A DNA stretch of 49,390 bases from an uncultured Lachnospiraceae bacterium (GCA_947629585.1 CANREH010000013.1:1-49390), one strand, 5' to 3'. Positions 17,173 to 26,338 are shown, numbered from the stretch's first letter. A program made the numbers and translations. Notes: a model not told the origin generated them from the letters alone.

Positions 17173-17701
17173 ATAATGGATATTTGCCGGAGCACAGGTT
17201 GCATCCAGCGTCAGTGTCCCTTTGTTTGTATTCTCATCAGATGCACCATTGTCACCACTGTTTCCAGCAGATGGCGGTGTATTACTGTTGTTGTCATCAT
17301 CTTTGCGGGCGAGGAGATACTCATTTGCCTCCATCAGTATTTCAGCAGAAATGCGTTTACGGGAAGAGCACCAGCGTGCTTGCATCAAACGGGGCTTCTT
17401 CCTGATAGTCGGGAAATCCGATAAAATACTACAGATATGGGTTTTCTGTGAGTTGTGTTACAAGTTCACGATCAGAAAACTGAAACTTGGTCTGGATCAT
17501 CAAAGCGCCCAGTGCCATACGAAGCGGTTTAGCAACATTGCCGGTATCATTAGGAAACAGATCCGTATATTTTATTTCAAATTCATCCCAGGGGATACGA
17601 TCTGCCATTTTGATTCAGCGATTGTCCGGATTCATATGCAGTCCCATTGGCTGATTAAAGTCAAGAAATGAATGTTGTGACTTGTCAATTGGTTTGTACA
17701 T
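17158..17701 (-). mobile_element. Truncated IS transposase (IS1182/IS5-like DDE)
   Basis: On the minus strand a transposase N terminus can be assembled in two frames: MYKPIDKSQHSFLDFNQPMG from ATG 17701, then a frame giving LFPNDTGNVAKPLRMALGAL, MIQTKFQFSDRELVTQLTEN and FDASTLVLFRKRIS, and ending LDATCAPANIHYPQDIS. This matches N-terminal halves of IS1182/IS5-like elements whose first catalytic Asp is in LDAT. The catalytic remainder is gone; the break lies at 17158-17172 against the recombinase remnant. Terminal inverted repeats were not identified. Confidence 0.68.
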
Positions 17702-17818
17702 AGTTTTTGCCCCTTTACTCGTGAAATTCTTCGAAAATCTGCAAGGAAAATGATTCTGCTTTGTTGAAACCCTTGCAAATATTATACCAGATTTCAGGGA
17801 AAAAGCCAGTAAAATCAA

Positions 17819-18142
17819 GTGTTCCAGCGTCAATCAGCAGACACTAAGTATCCGTTTATTGCAAGTACACGGATTTATGAATATAGAAATCGACTAATGC
17901 ATTATACATTAAATAGTACATTTGAACAATTAATTAAAGATGTGGCTGAAGCGATGAATGAGGTGGCAGAGTTTGTTGAAAGTGAAATATATTGGTATGC
18001 CCTGCAAAAGTTTGAAGGTAAGGCAGTATTGATCCATATCCCTACGATAAAATATGCAGATAATGCCTTTATTCAAAAAATTAAACGGGCATTTAGTCCG
18101 TGGTTAGAACAGGAAAAAAATTTTAAGAAATATGCGAAATAG
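17819..18142 (+). pseudogene. 5'-truncated ORF with HEPN-like motif
   Basis: 107 codons are open, but no good ribosome binding site precedes the first ATG and the 5' end abuts the IS remnant, so this is probably the 3' part of a longer gene. IYEYRNRLMHYTLNSTFEQL contains R-x4-H, the active-site pattern of HEPN ribonucleases, within a helical context. The C-terminal part (KAVLIHIPTIKYADNAFIQK) is not recognised. The next gene begins 12 bp later behind AGGAGTG, so the two were likely an operon. Confidence 0.4.
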
Positions 18143-18154
18143 GAGTGTGCCTTT

Positions 18155-18819
18155 ATGAAAATAAAACTGAATGAAATATATAGAGAATTAACTGATTTGC
18201 GAAAAGAGGATTTTAATCGTTTTATTGCAACAGCAAAAACTGATGATGAGCATAATTTTATAAAAAAAATTTGTGAATATGCATGCAATGAAAAGGTTAA
18301 GCCTAAGACAATTTATCATTATATGAGTTTTTCTGCTATGGAAGGAATTTTATATTAGAAGGCAGGCTAAGATTGATGCGTTCTGATGACGGCATGAATG
18401 ATAAGATGGAACTGCATAATTTTATAAATCTATTGGAAAAATTTGTTTGTAAGAGAATCGGAAAGAAAGATATGGAACATGAGATAAGAGATAGATTTAA
18501 GAAAGAAAGTGATATAAGAAAAAATGAAATTTCTTATATTGCTTCTTTTTCGACTTGGAAAGGCGATTGGAAGGCTGTGTTTGATAATGCATGGGCATCT
18601 TTCCGTTGCCCATAAACACTATTCTTTTGCGAGTGAGCAGGAGTATAGGCTGGTAAAACATTACCTATATTTTAAAAAGAGTTAAATAGGTTGATTGTAG
18701 GTATTACGATTGGACCACGTTCTTGGATAACATGTCAAAAGTTGAAGAATTATTTTTTAGAAAAAGGATTAGAATCATTAGCTAAAAGAGTGAGAAAATC
18801 TGAATCTACGTTAAAATAA
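18155..18819 (+). pseudogene. DUF2971-family protein, broken by frameshifts
   Basis: Three consecutive frames together give IYHYMSFSAMEGIL, EGRLRLMRSDDGMNDKMELH, SYIASFST, then SEQEYRLVKHYLYFKK and IVGITIGPRSW. This order matches DUF2971 (YH/YT..SF..L..IL; L..S....ND..E; E.EYR; I..GP). The frame changes near 18355 and the stop at 18615 plus a missing W-x-x-YA region show it is inactive. DUF2971 proteins are commonly found in defence islands, but their role is unclear. Confidence 0.65.
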
Positions 18820-19129
18820 AGGGAATTGATAAAATCTATTGCAGGGATAGAGAAAAGGAAAGTAAAAGAATTACATATCATTGTGTAAAATTTGTCTATA
18901 GTTCTTAGAGTAGAGTATCCATTTACTTACGACGACATCGTGAAGAGGGGGAGCGGGTATGTAACGGCGCAGTGCTGCGGCATTTCCGTCTATTTTCATA
19001 CATCAGAAAAAAGTTAAGAAATTTGTAAGAATTTTGACACACATTTTGTCTCTTTTTTCTCCATAATAAAAAGCAACAGGAAATTTTTTTAAAATTTTCT
19101 GGGAAAGAAAAAAAGAGAGGATGATGATT
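18820..19129 (+). promoter_or_regulatory. Intergenic region with tandem 11-bp repeats upstream of lipoprotein
   Basis: No gene is apparent. TAAGAA occurs at 19015-19020 and 19026-19031 (exactly 11 bp apart, within GTTAAGAAATTTGTAAGAATTTT), the spacing of OmpR/PhoB-type half-sites. A TTGACA at 19034-19039 follows, but the nearest -10-like CATAAT (19062-19067) is 22 bp away, too far for a standard promoter. A frame at about 18916-19014 might be a faint coding remnant, not identified. Confidence 0.3.
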
Positions 19130-21439
19130 ATGATGTGGAGAAAATTATGGAAATTGTCTGTAATCACGGTGATGGTTGCAGGGCTTACGGCGTGTTCCGG
19201 AAAAGAGGGAGTACAGAAGGAAAAGCCTGAGCAGAGCATGGGCTCTTCGGAGAATGCGAAGAAGCAGCAGGAAACGGAACAGGAAACGGAGTATGTCTAT
19301 CAGTTGAAGGAGACAGAGGCGAAGCTGGGGACAGACTCTGTCATGGAAGGCTGTATTTTGAATGACAGGTTTTATTTCAGCTATTCTGAATATGTGCCGG
19401 ATGAAACAGGCGGAGAGGAAGGGAGCTTTCAATATTATTTTGCTTCCTGTGATCTGAACGGGAATGATGTTAAGGCGGAGAAGCTTGCGGATATTTCAGA
19501 AAGCGCGGTAAGCTTTCAGGCGGACGATCAGGGGAAGCTTCGTTATGTCACGCAGGGGGATGCTGCGAATACAGTATATACTTTGGATGAAAATGGAAAA
19601 GTTACAGAAAAAACAGAAATTAAATGGGAAGGGGAGGATAAATCCGGCTATGCCTATGGAAGTGCGGTTGCTTTCCTAAAGGGGAAAATTTATATTGCGG
19701 CAGGCTCGGAGATTGATTCCTTTGATGAAGAAGGAAAGGCAGGGAAAGTTTATGATTTAAGAGGAGATAATGCCAGCTCTCTGTGCGTGGCGGACGGGAA
19801 GCTTTATGCCTATGTAAGCCATAGCGGTTCGGAGGGAAATTATAAAGAATATTTTCAGGAGATTGATCTGGAAACAGGGAAGTTCGGACAGGCAAGTAAT
19901 TTTGGGGATTACAGCTTTTCCAATGGGGAAGTCAGGGCAGGAAAAGGCAGCGTGGCCTATATCAAGGATGGCAGCAACCTCTTTTCCTATGATTTCTCGT
20001 CAGGAGCGCTGACGGAGGAATTTAACTGGTTAAATCTCGGCATGAATGCGGAATATACGGATCTGTGGCTTCCAACTGAGAGCGGATTTTTTGCCATTAA
20101 TAACCGGCATGACAGAGAAAAGGAAGGGGCAACGATAGGACTGGTTACGGTAAACAAGGTAAATGCGGGGAAAGTGAAGGAAAAAAATACGCTTACATTA
20201 TATACAATAGCCTTAACGGATGAGATGAGGGAAGAGATCCTTGCCTTTAACCGGGAACAGGAGGACTGCTGCATTGAGGTGGTGGATTATGATGTCTATG
20301 AAGATCCGGGGACACGGTTAAACTTAGATCTTGCCGCCGGGAAAATACCGGATATTATCAATGCCGGATCGGACAGCATTTCTATGGAACGTCTCGCCAA
20401 AAAAGGTATTTTTACGGATTTATATCCGTTGATGGAAAAGGATGAGGATGTGAATAAGGAAGATTTTATCCCTTCTGTTTTAAAGGCTTTGGAAATTGAC
20501 GGGAAGCTTTATTATATGGGAAGCCATTTTTCCATTAATGCGCTGGTATCGGGAAAAGATATTGTCGGTGACAGTGAAGGCTGGACGATGGACGAAATGG
20601 AAGCCGCTTATAAAAAAATGGGAAAAGATGCGGAATTTATGGACTATATGTCGGCGGAATCCTGGATGTTTAACCAGTTTTTCCACGGCACGGAGAAATT
20701 TGTGGACTGGACAAAGGGAGAAGTGTATTTTGATTCGGATGAATTTAAGAAAATCCTGGAATTTACAAAAACCCTTCCAACCGATGAAGAGCTTATGAAC
20801 AGTGGAGTGTACAATCTCTGGACCGATCTGTTAAAAGAGGGAAACTTATTTTTAAACAGGGTTTCCATGACGGAGCTGGCGGAGGTACAGGTTTATACAA
20901 AGCTTTATAAAAAGCAGGGCGGGCCTGTCGTGATGAGTTATCCATCCGAAGAAAAGAGCAGTCTGCTTTCCTTTTATCTTGACAATACGGCTCCGGCCAT
21001 TACGGAAAAGTGCGAAGATAAGGAAGCGGCATGGGAGTTTGTGAAACGGTTCCTTACCTATGATCATCAGAAAAATGCGGATATCATGATGTTCCCTTTC
21101 CCGACAAGGCAGGATGCCTTTGAAAAGAAGTTAACATATGCCATGGCAAAGAAGGCGTACACGGATGAGGACGGGACGGAAGTAACGCCAATCGACTCCG
21201 GTATAGGTTATGACAGCACACACATTGATTTAGGGCCGCTTACCAAAAAAGATGCCAAATTACTGCGCTCCATTGTGAACCGCGCCGGGGTCTGCGTAAG
21301 ACGGGACAGCGCAAGCGAGGCGATCTATGATATTATTACGGAAGAAATGGGTGCTTTCTTAGCGGGGGATAAAACGGTGGAGGAAACGGCGGAAATCATC
21401 CAGAACCGGGCAAAGATCTGCGTAAGCGAAAATTCCTGA
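19130..21439 (+). CDS. Extracellular solute-binding lipoprotein with N-terminal propeller-like domain
   Basis: The about 769-aa product has a lipoprotein signal peptide ending in LTAC, so it should be lipid-anchored outside the membrane. Residues about 50-340 contain repeated aromatic/Gly blades (YFASCDLNGND, YTLDENGKV, KIYIAAGSEIDSF, KLYAYVSHSG) suggesting a beta-propeller. Residues about 350-769 resemble a family 1 ABC solute-binding protein (EEILAFNREQE, KIPDIINAG, YPLMEKD, KLYYMGSHFSINALV). No permease or ATPase genes are adjacent, so its transport partner is elsewhere or it acts as a sensor. ATG 19130 is chosen because AGAGAGG is 9 bases upstream; the ATG at 19121 abuts it. A 712-aa paralogue is at 38624. 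Confidence 0.8.
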   Translation: MMWRKLWKLSVITVMVAGLTACSGKEGVQKEKPEQSMGSSENAKKQQETEQETEYVYQLKETEAKLGTDSVMEGCILNDRFYFSYSEYVPDETGGEEGSFQYYFASCDLNGNDVKAEKLADISESAVSFQADDQGKLRYVTQGDAANTVYTLDENGKVTEKTEIKWEGEDKSGYAYGSAVAFLKGKIYIAAGSEIDSFDEEGKAGKVYDLRGDNASSLCVADGKLYAYVSHSGSEGNYKEYFQEIDLETGKFGQASNFGDYSFSNGEVRAGKGSVAYIKDGSNLFSYDFSSGALTEEFNWLNLGMNAEYTDLWLPTESGFFAINNRHDREKEGATIGLVTVNKVNAGKVKEKNTLTLYTIALTDEMREEILAFNREQEDCCIEVVDYDVYEDPGTRLNLDLAAGKIPDIINAGSDSISMERLAKKGIFTDLYPLMEKDEDVNKEDFIPSVLKALEIDGKLYYMGSHFSINALVSGKDIVGDSEGWTMDEMEAAYKKMGKDAEFMDYMSAESWMFNQFFHGTEKFVDWTKGEVYFDSDEFKKILEFTKTLPTDEELMNSGVYNLWTDLLKEGNLFLNRVSMTELAEVQVYTKLYKKQGGPVVMSYPSEEKSSLLSFYLDNTAPAITEKCEDKEAAWEFVKRFLTYDHQKNADIMMFPFPTRQDAFEKKLTYAMAKKAYTDEDGTEVTPIDSGIGYDSTHIDLGPLTKKDAKLLRSIVNRAGVCVRRDSASEAIYDIITEEMGAFLAGDKTVEETAEIIQNRAKICVSENS

Positions 21440-21457
21440 TCAAGAAAAACCGCAAAT

Positions 21458-21510
21458 AACGGAAAAGCTATCCCTTATGCCGCTAGGGAATAGCCTGTAA
21501 TCCGTTTTTT
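21458..21510 (+). terminator. Intrinsic terminator after lipoprotein gene
   Basis: Nested stem: outer AACGGA (21458-21463) with TCCGTT (21501-21506), inner GCTATCCC (21467-21474) with GGGAATAGC (21486-21494), followed by a run of six T. Confidence 0.65.
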
Positions 21511-21723
21511 GAGATTAATAAGTTTCCGATAGCCGTTGGACAGGCAGTATCCCTCGGCTTTAAATTTCCAGCCGTTTATTCAATGGTATTTCCAGCTGTT
21601 TTTATATATCAGGAAAAAATAAGAGAACTGACAGGTGTTGCAGCAGCTATCATAAGCTGCGCCTTGTCAGGTTCTGTCCGGCAGAGGCTTAAAAAAAGCT
21701 TAAGAAATCTTTTCTTGATATAG
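21508..21723 (+). pseudogene. Possible membrane-protein remnant
   Basis: One frame without a start codon reads FPIAVGQAVSLGFKFPAVYS, then MVFPAVFIYQEKIRELTGVA and AAIISCALSGSV before a TAG at 21721-21723. The hydrophobic pattern suggests the last one or two helices of a lost membrane protein. I do not recognise the family. It lies between the terminator of the upstream lipoprotein gene and the promoter of the next gene. Confidence 0.25.
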
Positions 21724-21743
21724 GAAGAAAATTTTGCTAAAAT
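21702..21743 (+). promoter_or_regulatory. Promoter of pbp gene with overlapping palindrome
   Basis: TTGATA (21715-21720), 17-base spacer, TAAAAT (21738-21743). The palindrome AAGAAA-TCT-TTTCTT (21702-21716) overlaps the -35 by two bases and could be an operator. Confidence 0.6.
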
Positions 21744-21837
21744 ATTAGATATTGATGAGTAGAGCTGCTGCTGTTGGCATAGGAAAGAGAATGCGCAGGA
21801 AGATGGCAGCCGAGGAGAAGGCAGGAAAGGCGGTTAT

Positions 21838-24306
21838 ATGGCAGAGAAGAAGAAAACGGAACAGAAAAAGGCAGAGCAGGAGCAGGAGGATAACGGCAGG
21901 AAAAAGAAGAAAAAAAGCAAGGTATGGAAAAGAGTCAAGCTGGCGTTCCAGGTATTTCTGCTTTTGTGTATGATTACAGTCCTGATTGCGGTGCTTGTGC
22001 TGTATTTTAAGTATGGGAAAAGCATTATGGCGCTCCAGGAGCAGGCGAATGCCCTGGTAGCCCAGTCCAGCGAGGAGACGTTCCGGCAGTCGGAGACGAC
22101 GCTGATTTATTATAACGACGGCAGCCGGATGGCGAAGCTCCGAGGGGAGAAGGATACTTATTACCTTGACTATGAGGAGATTCCGCAGATGGCGGTCAAG
22201 GCGATGATGTCGATTGAGGACAAGAAGTTTTTAAAGCATAACGGCATTGATTTAAAAGGAGCGTTAAGGGCGGGGATTTCTGTCTTAAAGAGCCGGAGGT
22301 ATTCGCAGGGCGGAAGCACCATTACCATGCAGCTTGGCAAGCTTGTATTCCTTTCGTCGGAAAAGAGCATGGAGCGCAAGATTAAGCAGATGTATGTCGC
22401 CGTTGCATTGGAGAAAAAGTACGATAAATCCCAGATTATGGAGTTTTATCTGAATAACGCTTATTTCATGAATGGCTATTATGGCATTCAGGCGGCGGCA
22501 AAGGGGTATTTCGGGAAAAATGCCGTAGATCTTGATTTATCACAGATTGCGTTTTTATGCGCCATCCCGAACAGTCCGACGTATTATGACCCGCTGGAGC
22601 ATAAGGATCATACTCTGGAACGCAGGAATACGATTTTGGAGGAAATGAAGGAAGACGGTTATATTTCCGAGTCTGAGTGCGCAGCGGCGGAGGCGGAGGA
22701 GATTACGGTAAAGGAACCAAAGGCTTCCGGCAGGAAAAAACCTTATGAAACCTTTGTCGTGGAATGCGCGATTAAAGCTTTGATGAAAGCGAACGGCTTT
22801 GAGTTTGAAAATGAGTTTAAAAATGCTCAGGACGAGGAAGATTATAACAAGGATTATGAGGAGAACTATAACCAGTGTAAGCAGATGCTTTACAACAAAG
22901 GCTACCGCATTTACACTTCCATCAGCAAAAAGAAACAGAAAAAGCTGCAGAAGCAGGTCAATTTACAGCTTTCGGGAAATAAGGAAAAGACGGATAAAAT
23001 TTATGATTTCCAGGGTTCGGCAGTCTGTATTGACAATAAAAATGGCAGGGTCGTGGCGATTGTCGGAGGGCGTTCCCAGAAGATCCTGACAGGGACGGAG
23101 TTAAACAGGGCTTACCAGAGCTTCCGGCAGCCGGGAAGCTCCATCAAGCCGCTGGTGGTCTATACGCCGATGTTTGAGCGGGGGGATTATACCCTGTCGA
23201 GCATTGTGGAGGATGAGCCGTTTGAAGGCGGCCCGAGAAATTCTTCCGGTACTTATTCCGGCAGCATTACGGTTCGTTACGCCATTGAGCAGTCGAAAAA
23301 TACGATTGCATGGAAGCTGTTTGAGGAACTGACGCCTGCCAAAGGGCTTCAATACCTGTTAGATATGAACTTTAAGAAGATTGTGGAGGATGATTACGGC
23401 GCCGCGTCTGCGCTGGGAGGGCTGACTCACGGCGCAAGCGCATTGGAAATGACTTCGGCATATGCTGCGCTGGAAAATGACGGCAAGTACAGGGAGCCGA
23501 CCTGTATTGTGCGGATTACGGATTCTGACAGAAGGGAGATTGTGCCGGAGGATGTGGAGGAGGTCCGGGTTTATAAAAAAGACGCCGCACGCATGATGAC
23601 AGACGCCATGGAAGGGGTTCTTACCGTAGGCACGGCAAAAGGGCACAGTCTTTCCGCAACGGCATCCGCCGGGAAGACCGGAACCACCAATGATAAAAAG
23701 GACGGCTGGTTTATCGGCTATACCCGCTATTATACCACAGGCGTCTGGGTAGGATGTGATATGCCGAAAGCGATGGGCGACTTGTCAGGGGCAACTTATC
23801 CGCTGTCCATCTGGTATAATTTTATGGAGGATATCCACAGCGGCAAGGAGTGGAAGGATTTTGAGCCGTATGAAAATAAGGAAAATGAGGATGATTCCTG
23901 GGATGATGACGGCAGGTATGACGACGAAACGGATATCTACGACGACGGCGATTATGAGCCGGTGCCGGACGAGCCGGAGGAGACGGAACCGCCGGAAACA
24001 ACCTTTGAACCGATTCCGGACGAACCGGACATCATAGATGAAGAAGACGTTCCGGAAGATTTGGATGAGCCGGAAAATGAGGAACCGGAGGACGAGGGTC
24101 CGGACGAACCGGGAACAGAGGGAAATAACGATGACAGCGATGATGACGACGAGTATGAGGAAACGCCGGAGGTCACGGTAGACGGGGATAATTTTGGGGA
24201 AGATCCGGATTATGAAGCCGGGATTGTGACAGAACCGCAGGATTCGGAGGATGTGCCTGTGTCGGGAGACGATACGGATGTGGAAAATGATACCGGAGTG
24301 GAGTGA
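21838..24306 (+). CDS. Class A penicillin-binding protein (PBP1A-like)
   Basis: This 822-aa bifunctional peptidoglycan synthase has a Lys-rich cytoplasmic N terminus, one membrane helix (about 33-56), a GT51 glycosyltransferase domain with the catalytic Glu in IEDKKFLKHNGID and GGSTITMQL, and a transpeptidase domain with the SxxK serine in PGSSIKP, SKN, and KTGTTNDKKDG. It polymerises and crosslinks glycan strands outside the membrane. After about residue 675 comes a roughly 145-residue tail that is almost entirely Asp, Glu, Pro, Gly and Ser (for example YDDETDIYDDGDYEPVPDEP), unusual in length and charge. AGGAAAGGCGG precedes the ATG. The next gene follows closely. Confidence 0.95.
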   Translation: MAEKKKTEQKKAEQEQEDNGRKKKKKSKVWKRVKLAFQVFLLLCMITVLIAVLVLYFKYGKSIMALQEQANALVAQSSEETFRQSETTLIYYNDGSRMAKLRGEKDTYYLDYEEIPQMAVKAMMSIEDKKFLKHNGIDLKGALRAGISVLKSRRYSQGGSTITMQLGKLVFLSSEKSMERKIKQMYVAVALEKKYDKSQIMEFYLNNAYFMNGYYGIQAAAKGYFGKNAVDLDLSQIAFLCAIPNSPTYYDPLEHKDHTLERRNTILEEMKEDGYISESECAAAEAEEITVKEPKASGRKKPYETFVVECAIKALMKANGFEFENEFKNAQDEEDYNKDYEENYNQCKQMLYNKGYRIYTSISKKKQKKLQKQVNLQLSGNKEKTDKIYDFQGSAVCIDNKNGRVVAIVGGRSQKILTGTELNRAYQSFRQPGSSIKPLVVYTPMFERGDYTLSSIVEDEPFEGGPRNSSGTYSGSITVRYAIEQSKNTIAWKLFEELTPAKGLQYLLDMNFKKIVEDDYGAASALGGLTHGASALEMTSAYAALENDGKYREPTCIVRITDSDRREIVPEDVEEVRVYKKDAARMMTDAMEGVLTVGTAKGHSLSATASAGKTGTTNDKKDGWFIGYTRYYTTGVWVGCDMPKAMGDLSGATYPLSIWYNFMEDIHSGKEWKDFEPYENKENEDDSWDDDGRYDDETDIYDDGDYEPVPDEPEETEPPETTFEPIPDEPDIIDEEDVPEDLDEPENEEPEDEGPDEPGTEGNNDDSDDDDEYEETPEVTVDGDNFGEDPDYEAGIVTEPQDSEDVPVSGDDTDVENDTGVE

Positions 24307-24353
24307 CGGAATACAAACTCCTTTTAACAGGAAAGATTCAGAGGAGGATTTTT

Positions 24354-25151
24354 GTGCTAGATCAATTTTCAAGGACGCAGTTATTATTTGGCGGGGAAGC
24401 GATGGAAGTCCTGCGGCAGTCAAGAGTGGCAGTTTTTGGGATTGGCGGCGTCGGCGGATATGTGGCGGAAGCGCTGGTAAGGAGCGGGGTAGGGGCACTT
24501 GACCTGATTGATGATGACAAGGTGTGCCTGACCAATCTGAACCGCCAGATTATTGCGACCAGAAAAACCGTGGGGCAGTATAAGGCAGATGTCATGCGGA
24601 ATCGGGTTTTAGATATTAATCCGGACTGTAAAGTAGAGGTACATAAGTGTTTTTATCTTCCGGAAACAAAGGATCGGTTTGCATTTGCGGAATATGATTA
24701 CGTCGTGGACGCCATCGACACGGTGACAGGCAAGATCCAGTTGGTTTTGCAGGCGCAGGAGGCGGGCGTCCCGATCATCAGCAGCATGGGAGCAGGAAAT
24801 AAGATGGACCCGGCGGGATTTTTAGTGGCGGATATCTATGAGACTTCGGTGTGCCCGTTGGCAAAGGTGATGCGCAGGGAATTGAAAAAACGGAAGGTAA
24901 AACGCTTAAAGGTGGTCTATTCTAAGGAAAAGCCATTAAAGCCGTTAGCGGATATGTCGGTTAGCTGCAGGCAGCACTGTATCTGTCCTCCGGGGGCGCA
25001 GCATAAATGTACCGAGCGCAGGGATATTCCCGGTTCAACTGCATTTGTTCCATCGGCAGCGGGGCTTTTGATTGCATCGGAGGTCGTTAAGGATTTGATC
25101 CGGGAGCCTTTTTTAAAGGCAAGGAAAGAAGCGGAAACAGCGGGAGAATGA
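24354..25151 (+). CDS. tcdA: tRNA threonylcarbamoyladenosine dehydratase
   Basis: The 265-aa protein belongs to the E1-like ThiF/MoeB/HesA family, subgroup TcdA (CsdL/YgdL), which uses ATP to cyclise t6A37 in ANN-decoding tRNAs. The nucleotide site FGIGGVGGYVAEALVRSG and the following IDDDKVCLTNLNRQ are visible; cysteines lie in SCRQHCICPPG and KCTERRD near the C terminus. The frame is open from a GTG at 24303 overlapping the pbp stop, but a strong AGAGGAGG sits 5-6 bases before the GTG at 24354, and the protein from there matches the family N terminus. The following gene (3 bp later) is also a tRNA-modification enzyme. Confidence 0.88.
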   Translation: MLDQFSRTQLLFGGEAMEVLRQSRVAVFGIGGVGGYVAEALVRSGVGALDLIDDDKVCLTNLNRQIIATRKTVGQYKADVMRNRVLDINPDCKVEVHKCFYLPETKDRFAFAEYDYVVDAIDTVTGKIQLVLQAQEAGVPIISSMGAGNKMDPAGFLVADIYETSVCPLAKVMRRELKKRKVKRLKVVYSKEKPLKPLADMSVSCRQHCICPPGAQHKCTERRDIPGSTAFVPSAAGLLIASEVVKDLIREPFLKARKEAETAGE

Positions 25152-25154
25152 GGT

Positions 25155-26294
25155 ATGTATCAAAAGACGTTGGAAGATTTGGAAGCGGATCACAGAGAGA
25201 AGCTGATTTTGGATCTGCGCAGCGCAGAAGAGTTTGCAAAAGAAACCTATCCTTCGGCTAAGAATCTGTATTGGGAAGAGTTTGAAGAGCATTTGCAGGA
25301 ACTTCCGAAGGACAGGCCGGTGTATCTGCTGTGCTATACTGGACAGAAAAGCGGAGAACTGGCGGAAGAATACGAGGAGCTGGGATATGAGATTTACAGC
25401 ATTGAGGGAGGTTTCCGTGCCTATACAAGGGAAAAGTTAAAAAAGCTGATGGAAGATGAGAAGGAGCGCGGAAACAGAGCGGCGGATATTGAGCGGAGCA
25501 TTATCAAGAAGTTCCGCAAGGAGATTTGGCGGAAATTTACCAAAGCAATCAATGAATATGAGCTGATTAAAGACGGGGATAAGATTGCCGTCTGTATTTC
25601 CGGCGGAAAAGATTCTATGTTGATGGCAAAGCTGTTTCAGGAGCTTTTGCGGCATGGAAAGAAAAATTTTGATCTGGTATTCCTTGTCATGAATCCGGGT
25701 TATAATGAAATCAACTATCAGACGATTGTAAAGAATGCAGAGCTGTTGAATGTCCCGATTACTGTTTTTTCCACGGAAATTTTTGATGCTGTGGCGGACA
25801 TTGAGGATTCCCCGTGCTATCTCTGCGCAAGGATGAGGCGGGGATATCTGTACAGCAGGGCGAAAGAGCTTGGCTGCAATAAAATTGCCCTGGGGCATCA
25901 TTTTGACGACGTGATTGAGACGATTCTGATGGGAATGCTTTACGGGGCGCAGATCCAGACCATGATGCCCAAGCTCCACAGCACGAATTTTGAAGGGATG
26001 GAGTTAATCCGCCCGATGTACCTCATCCGGGAAGAGGATATTATTCACTGGGCGGAATATAATAAGCTGCATTTTATCCAGTGCGCCTGCCGTTTTACGG
26101 AGCACTGCGCTTCCTGCGGCGGGACGGAAAAAGGCTCGAAACGGGCGGAGGTGAAAGAACTGATCCGGGAGCTGGTAAAAGGGAACCCTTCCGTTGAGAA
26201 AAATATCTTCCGCAGTGTGGAAAATGTGAATTTAAATATGGTGATTGAATATAAAAAAGACGGGGTCAGGCATCATTTTCTGGATGCTTATTGA
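25155..26294 (+). CDS. Rhodanese-TtcA fusion, tRNA 2-thiolation enzyme
   Basis: The 379-aa protein joins a rhodanese domain (about 1-95, with active-site-like Cys60 in LLCYTGQKS) to a TtcA-type PP-loop ATPase (about 125-379; SGGKDS at 149-154). Cysteines C220-x2-C223 in PCYLCARMRRG and the C-terminal group C309/C311/C317/C320 are candidates for an iron-sulfur cluster and zinc or cluster ligands. TtcA makes 2-thiocytidine at tRNA position 32; the rhodanese part could carry the sulfur as a persulfide. It follows tcdA by 3 bp, so both belong to one transcript. The specific nucleoside product is inferred from the family. Confidence 0.85.
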   Translation: MYQKTLEDLEADHREKLILDLRSAEEFAKETYPSAKNLYWEEFEEHLQELPKDRPVYLLCYTGQKSGELAEEYEELGYEIYSIEGGFRAYTREKLKKLMEDEKERGNRAADIERSIIKKFRKEIWRKFTKAINEYELIKDGDKIAVCISGGKDSMLMAKLFQELLRHGKKNFDLVFLVMNPGYNEINYQTIVKNAELLNVPITVFSTEIFDAVADIEDSPCYLCARMRRGYLYSRAKELGCNKIALGHHFDDVIETILMGMLYGAQIQTMMPKLHSTNFEGMELIRPMYLIREEDIIHWAEYNKLHFIQCACRFTEHCASCGGTEKGSKRAEVKELIRELVKGNPSVEKNIFRSVENVNLNMVIEYKKDGVRHHFLDAY

Positions 26295-26299
26295 ATATT

Positions 26300-26338
26300 A
26301 CAGTTTGTGTGAAAAAAGAAAAACTGTTACGATTTTTT
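26300..26338 (+). terminator. Weak intrinsic terminator after rhodanese-TtcA gene
   Basis: ACAGTTT (26300-26306) pairs with AAACTGT (26321-26327), followed by TACGATTTTTT. The stem is AT-rich, so it may be weak. Its right arm includes the minus-strand core of the CGTAACAGT motif seen near trkA. Confidence 0.4.

Noticed and set aside
17222..17671. 149-codon plus-strand frame in the island
   Set aside because: It is the reverse of the truncated IS transposase, which reads as a known family on the minus strand.
19034..19067. TTGACA ... CATAAT as a standard promoter of the lipoprotein gene
   Set aside because: The 22-bp spacing is too long for sigma-A without help.
23785..24498. 237-codon open frame on the minus strand
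   Set aside because: It mirrors the Asp/Glu-rich tail of the PBP, whose codons read as hydrophobic or basic residues in reverse; no start signal.
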